From Vampirovibrionales bacterium (GTDB taxonomy: Bacteria; Cyanobacteriota; Vampirovibrionia; Vampirovibrionales; JAJTHC01): a stretch of DNA of 7,720 nt. Within the stretch, counting starts at the first letter, position 1; each line of letters begins with the position of its first letter. This document shows, one piece after another, positions 1-5,389 of the stretch. The stretch spans positions 1 through 7,720 of the forward strand of contig JAJTHC010000190.1 in NCBI GenBank assembly GCA_021299615.1. The letters are read 5' to 3'. The translations under genes and the position numbers were made by a program. The notes below the pieces were generated by a model that ran no database searches, was not told the origin of the DNA, and saw only the letters and a list, made by a program, of their open reading frames with translations.

Positions 1-35
1 CGCACAACGGCGTTTTCAGGGCGTTTACGAGGCGT
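1..35 (-). repeat. 35-bp direct repeat, copy 1 (duplicate of the 3' end of the 265-921 gene)
   Basis: These 35 bases match 269-303 in the same orientation with a single mismatch (position 6 is a, position 274 is g). Copy 2 is the coding sequence for the last 12 residues of the minus-strand gene (TPRKRPENAVVR). In copy 1 the same minus frame is immediately preceded by a TGA (36-38), so it is not joined to an open gene in this window and reads as a stranded gene-tail fragment. The sequence continues off the left edge, so the full repeat length is unknown. Confidence 0.8.
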
Positions 36-62
36 TCAGGTGTTGTTTCCAAACCGTGGCTC

Positions 63-190
63 TGTCCCCCCTCCTAATTTTAGGAGGGGGTTAGGGGGCG
101 GTTAAACCACAAACGAAGTCTAAAGTTTAACCTCACCCTCGAACGTCTTACGACGTTCTCTTCCCTCTCCTAAAATTAGGAGAGGGGACA
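63..190 (+). repeat. MITE-like palindromic repeat element, copy A (128 bp)
   Basis: The element begins TGTCCCCCC and ends GGGGACA. Its terminal 28-base segments (63-90 and 163-190) are inverted repeats matching at 26 of 28 positions. Each end is itself a palindrome around CCTAATTTTAGG or its complement. The two differences between ends sit at paired positions (C:G versus T:A), so each hairpin is preserved. Inside are a GGTTAAAC/GTTTAACC inverted pair (100-107 and 125-132) and a GAACGTC-ttac-GACGTTC hairpin (141-158). It encodes nothing. A near-identical copy lies inverted at 7539-7667. This organisation fits a non-autonomous MITE or a REP/BIME-type dispersed repeat. No target-site duplication is obvious, and no transposase is present that could mobilise it. 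Confidence 0.85.
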
Positions 191-213
191 AAAACACTAG
201 ACACCAGCCCCAC

Positions 214-241
214 AAAAAAGGGATGCCCTGTGGCATCCCTT
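214..241 (-). terminator. Rho-independent terminator of the exported-protein gene
   Basis: On the minus strand a perfect 10-bp stem (core GGGATGCC/GGCATCCC, 218-227 with 232-241) closes a 4-base loop and is followed by six T residues (the complement of 214-219). It lies 23 bp beyond the stop codon at 265-267. This is the clearest intrinsic terminator in the window. Confidence 0.9.
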
Positions 242-264
242 CAAAAACTTGAAAAACCAAGCCC

Positions 265-921
265 CTATCGCACGACGGCGTTTTCAGGGCGTTTACGAGG
301 CGTCAAGCCTAGCTTGTACAAATAATCGTAACGATCCGCCTGTTGACGAGTAATATAATAATAGCCAGCCGGGCGTGGGGCAGGCATCATGGCGATATCG
401 CCGTAAACGCTCACCACAGGCTTGCCTGCGGATTGAAACGCTTCCACCTTTTGACGATACGCATAATCAGGAAAGCTCGGGTAAGGGCGAACGCCATACG
501 ATTGATTTAAAATCGGGTTGCCTAAGCCGTCATAGTCTTGACGGTAGATTTGGTTGACACGTTCATAATCGCGTTGTTGTCTGAACGATTGGGCGTGCTG
601 TTCTTGCGGAGAAAGATTCGGGTTTGGCTGGGGAACTTGGCTTTGCACGGCGTAGTTGGGGTATCCGACGCTGTAAGCTTGATCGTAAGGCTGACCGATG
701 CAGCGTCCGTACAAGTTGCGTGTGCAGGATTGTATCACCGCAGGGGCTTGTGTATAGCTTTGTTGCACCACATTGCCGTTACCGTAAATCACCACATTTT
801 GGGCGATCGCCATGTTTTGTGAAAAGACAAAAGCCAGAATTAGGGCAATCATCCGCCAGAGTGGGAAGAGTTGAAGGGCTTGAACGAATCGTAATGCAAG
901 GGAAGCAAGGCATAATGTCAT
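265..921 (-). CDS. Small exported protein of unknown function, Gln/Tyr/Pro-rich
   Basis: I do not recognise the family of this 218-residue protein. The start chosen is the ATG at 919-921, because AAAAGGA (929-935) sits 7 bases upstream. An in-frame ATG at codon 24 lacks a visible Shine-Dalgarno but would give a more compact signal peptide. The N-terminus holds a hydrophobic stretch (residues 25-33, IALILAFVF) ending at AIAQ, so Sec export with cleavage near residue 40 or 41 is likely. The mature part begins with a beta-like VVIYGNGNVV segment. It then carries two cysteines (66 and 74) that could pair outside the cytoplasm, a Gln/Pro/Tyr-rich low-complexity middle, and a basic tail. It stands alone between its own promoter region and a strong terminator, and is divergent from the DUF2490-like gene. 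The coding sequence for its last 12 residues is duplicated at 1-35. The reading frame is well supported; the function is unknown. Confidence 0.75.
   Translation of the reverse strand: MTLCLASLALRFVQALQLFPLWRMIALILAFVFSQNMAIAQNVVIYGNGNVVQQSYTQAPAVIQSCTRNLYGRCIGQPYDQAYSVGYPNYAVQSQVPQPNPNLSPQEQHAQSFRQQRDYERVNQIYRQDYDGLGNPILNQSYGVRPYPSFPDYAYRQKVEAFQSAGKPVVSVYGDIAMMPAPRPAGYYYITRQQADRYDYLYKLGLTPRKRPENAVVR
269..303 (-). repeat. 35-bp direct repeat, copy 2 (C-terminal coding end)
   Basis: This segment is identical to 1-35 except at one base. It encodes the final 12 residues of the exported protein on the minus strand. The terminator and the MITE-like element lie between the two copies, so recombination between them would remove both. 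Confidence 0.8.
803..810. repeat. HIP1-type octamer GCGATCGC (first)
   Basis: A perfect GCGATCGC octamer, extended to the 10-bp palindrome GGCGATCGCC (802-811), lies inside the signal-peptide coding part of the exported protein gene. The octamer is the HIP1 motif, abundant in many cyanobacterial genomes. Confidence 0.6.
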
Positions 922-1089
922 AATTTTTTCCTTTTAGCCAGAATGAGAGAAAGAGTATTGTAAAGTAACGCTTAAAAACGTTCTTAAAAGCATAAAAACA
1001 AGCCTATTTTTTTTTGGAACCCTACGTTACAAAAAAAATATTTTATGAGAAACTATTTTTATTAGGACTCATAAAAAGGAATTCCTGTT
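922..1089. promoter_or_regulatory. Divergent AT-rich intergenic region
   Basis: This 168-bp region separates two divergent genes and must hold both promoters. On the minus strand a TACAAT box (957-962) is a reasonable -10 about 36 bases before the ATG, with no clear -35. On the plus strand only weak matches are seen, such as TTGGAA at 1014-1019 with TATTTT at 1039-1044 and a 19-base spacer. AAAAGGA at 1074-1080 is the Shine-Dalgarno for the TTG start. A repeated TTAAAA flanks an AACGTT palindrome near 970-990 and could be an operator, but that is speculative. Confidence 0.4.
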
Positions 1090-1794
1090 TTGCATGGCTT
1101 AAAGTGTTTAAAAATAATCATACTAAGTTTAAGCCTCTTTATGGGGATCGTGCTTGCTGAAACGCCTCTATGCCACGCTCAAGAAACGTTTACAGGTCAG
1201 TATAGTACGGTAGTACTTATTTTAGCCCCTGCGGAAAAAATGCCGAAGCTTCGGGTTTATTTAGAAGGGCAATTACGCCTTCAAGCCAGAGAAGGTCAAA
1301 GTGCCTTTGAACGGAGTTTGCTTTGGGCAGGGCTTGGCTATGCCGTAACGCCTAAAACCACTTTGTTTGCCGCCCATGGCTGGACGCCCAATTATAACCC
1401 CGAATTCATCAATGAACAACGAAGCTTTCAACAAGTCCTTCATATTGAAAAAGTGAAGGGAGGGCTTTTCTTTCTACGTGGACGCCTAGAAGAACGCTTT
1501 ATTCCCGATGCGTCTGCTCCACTCGTGTGGGCAAGAGGCATGGTTCAGTATCAGCGTGATTTCACCAAAAAACATAAAATGTTTTGGATTCTTCGTAATG
1601 AAGTCATTTTTAACGTTAATACCATTAGCAAGGCAAACCAACAAGGTTTGGGCCAAATTTTAGCATATGCAGGCATCGGGCGGCACCTTACTAAGCATCT
1701 TTCAGCGGAAATAGGCTATATGGCGTTGTATCTAAACTCACGCAACGACAGCTTAGAACATATCTTAATGTTAAATGTTCTATACTTACCTTAA
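1090..1794 (+). CDS. DUF2490-like outer-membrane beta-barrel protein, exported
   Basis: The 234-residue protein has a Sec signal peptide: a basic N-terminus, hydrophobic core at 9-22, and probable cleavage after CHA (residue 30). The rest alternates polar and hydrophobic residues and contains the pattern I associate with DUF2490: a G-x-L-x-x-R segment (GRLEERF, 131-137), aromatic-rich strands with R-N-E-V (169-172), a G-L-G motif (186-188), then GRHLTKHLSAEIGYM (197-211) before the last strand, which ends in LYLP. Members are predicted outer-membrane barrels of unknown role. The start is TTG at 1090-1092, 9 bases after AAAAGGA; the ATG at 1141 would destroy the signal peptide, and the ATG at 1094 is out of frame. 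No terminator hairpin is seen after the stop, and the next gene has its own promoter. The reading frame is secure; the family call rests on pattern recognition and is fairly likely. Confidence 0.75.
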   Translation: MHGLKCLKIIILSLSLFMGIVLAETPLCHAQETFTGQYSTVVLILAPAEKMPKLRVYLEGQLRLQAREGQSAFERSLLWAGLGYAVTPKTTLFAAHGWTPNYNPEFINEQRSFQQVLHIEKVKGGLFFLRGRLEERFIPDASAPLVWARGMVQYQRDFTKKHKMFWILRNEVIFNVNTISKANQQGLGQILAYAGIGRHLTKHLSAEIGYMALYLNSRNDSLEHILMLNVLYLP

Positions 1795-1820
1795 CATTAT
1801 GTAAAGACGATTCTAAACTA

Positions 1821-1829
1821 TGCTACAAT
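1821..1829 (+). promoter_or_regulatory. Extended -10 promoter for the alpha/beta-hydrolase gene
   Basis: TGC-TACAAT matches an extended -10 element and lies 33 bases before the ATG at 1862. Transcription would start near 1836. The -35 region is poor (GTAAAG at 1801-1806 with 17-base spacing), which extended -10 promoters tolerate. AAGGAAG at 1849-1855 is the Shine-Dalgarno, 6 bases from the ATG. Confidence 0.55.
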
Positions 1830-1861
1830 AAAGGTATTGTACTAAAATAAGGAAGCCGTTT

Positions 1862-3190
1862 ATGGGTCTCAAGTTCACGACTGTTTCAGACTTACGCTCT
1901 AAAATCGAACAACTCGAACCCTTAGAGGTCTTGCCACAGGTTTTGCCTCAAGTGGCGGAAGAAGCCACCAAGTGGTTTCTCTACAATAGCAATCGTCGTT
2001 TAGAACGTACATTCATCAACACCACCTTAAAAGATATTCCCTTCACCACGGAAATGGGGAACGTCTTCACTACCCAGACGCCTCTGATGTTACAACGCAC
2101 GCTCGATCGCTTCTTGTTCCGCTTGGACATTGGCACACCCTTTTTTGGATCCGCCCTCGCTGAAACGTGGGCATCCCAACGAGCCACCCAAGCCGACGGA
2201 ACCCCTTGTGGTTTGCCGTTGCTTTTAGACGTCCACAGTGTGGCTGGCATAGAAGGGCTAGACGTGCATCACACCCTCGATCTATTTTCCCCAGAACTGG
2301 ATGCACCTATCGCTGTGATTATGCCGGGGGCTGGCATGCGGATTGAAGGCACGCTTGAAGACGCTCGTGGGCGTGAGTTCGTGTCTCAGATTCACGGTTT
2401 GGGTTTTGAGCATATCATTATGGTAAATCTACCAGGATTCAGTAATAATGCAGGTTCCGCTAATCAAGCGAACTTGCAAGCCACTGCCAAAGCCTTAGAA
2501 GCCTTCCTGCGTGAAAAGGGCATTGCACATCGTGCGGTCTTATTTGGGTATTCAACGTCGAACTATGTGGCGAATGCCATGTTGGCGTATAATCAAGCCT
2601 TTTGCAAGCAAAATCCAAAACTTGCCCCCTTTTCACAAATAAACATATGCTTTGAGTTTGCTGCTTTTACAACGCTCCCTAAAACGGTCTTGCATCATGT
2701 ATTTTATGCCCCAAATCCCAATTATAGCCTTATGGAACAATGGGTAATTGGTCGATTCCTGCCTTTGCTCGAACGCAGTGGAAGTTTTAACAATTTGCCC
2801 TTACTCTCACGTATCCATCCCGAAACGGAACTTCATTTTTTTGTGAATGAAACCGATGAAGTGACGCCTGTTTACATGGGGGAACGGCTTTTTAAGGCCT
2901 GTCGTGAAGAAGGGATTGCTTCAAGCAGTTTGACGGTTTTACCCAAAGCCCCTGCGGATATTGACGCCCACGCTGAAGGCGTGCTAGAAGGCGTTTTGCA
3001 TGGGCAAAACCGCATTGCCGAAGTCGTTCAACGGCATTATAAAACCTTTAAAGCCAAGACGCTTATCCCATATAAACGGGCTTCCTATATCGGAGCCAAG
3101 CCCTACGGTAAGCCGGCTCATGATGCCCTTACGAAAAAAGCCTTGCCAAAGTCTTTTGAAGCGTTAGTGGACGTGCCGTCCCTAGATTGA
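1862..3190 (+). CDS. Alpha/beta-hydrolase-fold protein with GYSTS nucleophile elbow
   Basis: The 442-residue protein has no signal peptide and is probably cytoplasmic. Residues about 148-160 (IAVIMPGAGMR) look like the first core strand and the oxyanion-side loop. VLFGYSTSNYVAN (226-238) is the nucleophile elbow, making Ser231 the likely nucleophile. VNETDEVTPVYMG (328-340) has the usual setting for the acid, Asp332. The DAHAEGV stretch (368-374) offers His370 as the base. The order Ser-Asp-His and the spacing fit the fold. The elbow reads G-x-S-x-S instead of the usual G-x-S-x-G. An N-terminal region of about 140 residues and a basic tail of about 50 residues lie outside the core, so it is longer than a minimal hydrolase. 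The substrate cannot be inferred. The ATG follows AAGGAAG by 6 bases and a good extended -10. Its last 62 bases overlap the convergent GH3 gene. Confidence 0.7.
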   Translation: MGLKFTTVSDLRSKIEQLEPLEVLPQVLPQVAEEATKWFLYNSNRRLERTFINTTLKDIPFTTEMGNVFTTQTPLMLQRTLDRFLFRLDIGTPFFGSALAETWASQRATQADGTPCGLPLLLDVHSVAGIEGLDVHHTLDLFSPELDAPIAVIMPGAGMRIEGTLEDARGREFVSQIHGLGFEHIIMVNLPGFSNNAGSANQANLQATAKALEAFLREKGIAHRAVLFGYSTSNYVANAMLAYNQAFCKQNPKLAPFSQINICFEFAAFTTLPKTVLHHVFYAPNPNYSLMEQWVIGRFLPLLERSGSFNNLPLLSRIHPETELHFFVNETDEVTPVYMGERLFKACREEGIASSSLTVLPKAPADIDAHAEGVLEGVLHGQNRIAEVVQRHYKTFKAKTLIPYKRASYIGAKPYGKPAHDALTKKALPKSFEALVDVPSLD

Positions 3191-4655
3191 TGAACTCGAA
3201 AGCGGTGGAGGCTCCTTCAAGAGGCGTACCGATATTGAGTATGAGCGTTCGTGATGAAGTGGTTTTGCTGGAAGCTTGCCGAAGTGCGAGGGCATCAAGC
3301 ATGGGCTTGCCGACATGAGGCAGCCAAACAATCGCCAACACATCGCCGATATGTGTGTTTAAGGCATCGGCAAGGGTGGATGAATTCGCTTCGTCATAAG
3401 CGTGAACGGTGCAAGTTTCAGGTAAAAAATGCCGTATGAGCGAGTCCTTGTCGTATTCCATGGCGTAATGGGGAAGCTTAGACGCAGAAGGCTCAAGCAC
3501 AAGGGTATTTTCACGATCCAAACGGTTTTCAAAGTCAGCAAAAATGGTATTCATGGCGTCTCCATGCAAGCCGTCAATGTCTTCATGCCATGGGGTTTCC
3601 AAGAAAATAGGGCTTTCTTTAGAATGAAGGAAAGTTTTCGCCTGATTTAAGCGTGCCACGCTCACTTCATGCGTCAGCACATCCAAATGACCGTCCACTA
3701 ACGCCAATGCCAACGCCTCGACAATCTCACGCTCACGATGCCCCGCCTCTCGAAAAAGCAGTACATCCACCCCTGCATTTAACGCCGTTAAGGACGCTTG
3801 CACTTGATCACCGTCAAAGGCATCCAAAAGCCCGTGCATATTGAGGTCATCGGTTATCGTGATGCCTTGAAAACCCCAGTGGTCTCGCAGGCGTTGGGTG
3901 ACAATTTGCTTGTCGCAACTCGCTGGTAAAGATGTGGAAGCGTCTTGCAAGTGGGGATAAATGCCATGAGCCAGCATCACCCAAGGCGTAGGATATGACT
4001 GCATTAACTCAACAAAGCTCGATTCTTCGGCTTCCGTAAAGTCGAGCGTCGGTAGTGCCAAGTGACTATCCACCGTGCCGTTACCATGCCCTGGGTAGTG
4101 CTTCAACACACTTTGGATCCCATAAGCCGATTGAGCATCAATTGCGAGCTTTCCCAATCGCTTAATTTCCGCAGGATTCGACGAAAACGCACGGTTGCCG
4201 ATAATCGGGTTTTGCGGATTCAAGTGAGCATCCAGCGTCGGGAAAAAGTTTAGATTAAACCCCAAGCTCGCCAAGCCTTGAGATTGCCAGTCATAATAGC
4301 GTTTGGCAAGTTCCGTTTCAGGTTTCAAACGTTCAACTTCACCGATCGTAAACGGCGAAAGTCCTCCGTGAAAAAGGCGTGACGGCAATCGTTCAACCTG
4401 TCCGCCTTCTTGATCCAGCCCCAAAAACAGCGGATGCGTATGCCGTGCCTTCACCCGATCCAGTAAGATTCGCACGTCATCTAAACTGGCACAATCGTCA
4501 AAATGATGCCGAAAAAAAATGTAGCCCAAGGGGTTCATATCCGCCAATTCAGATGCTGGCGATCCTTCGACAAAGATCGACGCATCAAAGCCCAAAATAC
4601 AGCGTTGCACGATCGATTTCAAGCTAGCGTGACGGGCGGTTTTAGATGCATTCAT
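3129..4655 (-). CDS. Glycoside hydrolase family 3, NagZ-like beta-N-acetylhexosaminidase
   Basis: GH3 enzymes of this type release N-acetylglucosamine from muropeptides during peptidoglycan recycling. The 508-residue protein shows the family signature in order: GYIFFRH (44-50), LDQEGGQVERL (80-90), NFFPTLDAHLNP (136-147) with NPIIGNRAF (149-157), KHYPGHGNGTVDSH (185-198), MLAHGIYP (227-234) and GFQGITITDDLNM (261-273). Asp269 is the expected nucleophile, and Asp196/His198 form the Asp-His dyad that acts as general acid in NagZ enzymes. There is no signal peptide, which suggests a cytoplasmic site. A C-terminal part (about 350-508) goes beyond the roughly 330-350 residue single-domain enzyme and has no motif I recognise. 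Its ATG overlaps the exonuclease stop (TAATG) with only a weak AGG upstream, so translation is probably coupled. The 3' end runs 62 bp into the convergent hydrolase gene. Confidence 0.9.
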   Translation of the reverse strand: MNASKTARHASLKSIVQRCILGFDASIFVEGSPASELADMNPLGYIFFRHHFDDCASLDDVRILLDRVKARHTHPLFLGLDQEGGQVERLPSRLFHGGLSPFTIGEVERLKPETELAKRYYDWQSQGLASLGFNLNFFPTLDAHLNPQNPIIGNRAFSSNPAEIKRLGKLAIDAQSAYGIQSVLKHYPGHGNGTVDSHLALPTLDFTEAEESSFVELMQSYPTPWVMLAHGIYPHLQDASTSLPASCDKQIVTQRLRDHWGFQGITITDDLNMHGLLDAFDGDQVQASLTALNAGVDVLLFREAGHREREIVEALALALVDGHLDVLTHEVSVARLNQAKTFLHSKESPIFLETPWHEDIDGLHGDAMNTIFADFENRLDRENTLVLEPSASKLPHYAMEYDKDSLIRHFLPETCTVHAYDEANSSTLADALNTHIGDVLAIVWLPHVGKPMLDALALRQASSKTTSSRTLILNIGTPLEGASTAFEFINLGTARPLTLQKTLARLFS

Positions 4656-5332
4656 TAGCGTGCCTGTAAAATGCCTTGCACCTCAAACACATCTTGCACG
4701 GTTTCGATGCGTTGCCCAGCGTCTCGCAATTTTTGAACCAAGGCGAACAAAATCGCCGCGGACATCCGCACATCGGCTTCGGCTCGGTGAGGGTTGGGGT
4801 TGTGGTATCCGCATTGGGTGGCGACCAAAATGCCTTCGTAACTCGGCAGGTTCGGCAAGACTTTTTGTGCCAAGACTTTGGTGCATAGGGCGTTTTCAGG
4901 GGCAAAGCGATCTTCTAAGCCGTGGAAACCACATTCTTGGCTTTTGGCTTGCAAAAAACCCAAGTCAAAGGTCACATTATGCCCCACGATAAAGGGTGTG
5001 CTGCCTAAAAACTGCATCAAATCGTTCATCACCATAAGCAAGGGCGGGGCTTGAGCCACCAGCTCATTACTAATGCCTGTGAGGCTTTCCACTTCTTGCG
5101 GGATGGATTCATGCGGTTTCACCAGCGTGCTAAACATCTCAATATCTCGACCGTTAACGTATTTAATGGCGGTGATTTCGGTGATGCTATTTTTTTTGGC
5201 ACTTAAGCCTGTGGTTTCTAAGTCCAGCACGAAGAAGGACGTTTCATCGAAGGGGTGGGCCTTCAAGCTTTCATAGCTGTGGATGTCGGTTTCTTCTTGA
5301 AACAGCGATGCAAATAGAGACGTTTGTGCCAT
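4655..5332 (-). CDS. DnaQ/epsilon-type DEDDh 3'-5' exonuclease
   Basis: The 225-residue protein is a single DEDDh exonuclease domain, the family that removes nucleotides from DNA or RNA 3' ends with two metal ions. Exo I is VLDLETTG (35-42; Asp37, Glu39), Exo II is GHNVTFDLGFL (117-127; Asp123), and Exo III is HRAEADVRM (182-190; His182, Asp187), so all five catalytic residues are present. About 30 residues precede the domain and about 25 follow it. No clamp-binding or polymerase part is obvious. It could be a free-standing epsilon-like proofreader or one of the many DnaQ-like nucleases with repair or RNA roles; sequence alone does not decide. The ATG is preceded by AAAGGA at 11 bases, presented in the loop of a 7-bp hairpin. 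It follows the large TPR gene by 57 bp and overlaps the GH3 start by one base. Confidence 0.9.
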   Translation of the reverse strand: MAQTSLFASLFQEETDIHSYESLKAHPFDETSFFVLDLETTGLSAKKNSITEITAIKYVNGRDIEMFSTLVKPHESIPQEVESLTGISNELVAQAPPLLMVMNDLMQFLGSTPFIVGHNVTFDLGFLQAKSQECGFHGLEDRFAPENALCTKVLAQKVLPNLPSYEGILVATQCGYHNPNPHRAEADVRMSAAILFALVQKLRDAGQRIETVQDVFEVQGILQAR

Positions 5333-5334
5333 GA

Positions 5335-5365
5335 GGGGGATCTTCCTTTACCGTGAATATCCCCC
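5335..5365 (-). promoter_or_regulatory. 5' hairpin displaying the exonuclease Shine-Dalgarno in its loop
   Basis: In minus-strand RNA, GGGGGAU (complement of 5359-5365) can pair with AUCCCCC (complement of 5335-5341) in a perfect 7-bp stem. The 17-base loop contains the AAAGGA ribosome binding site (5344-5349). The stem ends two bases before the ATG (5330-5332). The linear gap between Shine-Dalgarno and ATG is 11 bases, longer than at most other genes here. Pairing is read directly from sequence; any regulatory effect is inferred. Confidence 0.45.
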
Positions 5366-5389
5366 CAGTTTACCAGCTTTTAGAAAAGC

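Noticed and set aside
1..105. C-terminal end of a plus-strand gene entering from the left
   Set aside because: The plus frame is open from 1 to a TAA at 103-105, but the second half lies in the repeat element and the first half in the duplicated gene tail. There is no recognisable protein.
624..923. Plus-strand open frame opposite the exported protein gene
   Set aside because: There is no ribosome binding site or promoter. The minus frame has a signal peptide, a good Shine-Dalgarno and a matching terminator.
4660..4992. Plus-strand open frame opposite the exonuclease gene
   Set aside because: It is fully antisense to a gene with all five DEDDh residues, has no ribosome binding site and resembles no protein, so it is a frame shadow.
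5373..5389. Terminator between the large TPR gene and the exonuclease
   Set aside because: The GCTTTT-AG-AAAAGC inverted repeat is short with a two-base loop and has no following T tract on the minus strand, so the genes are kept in one operon.
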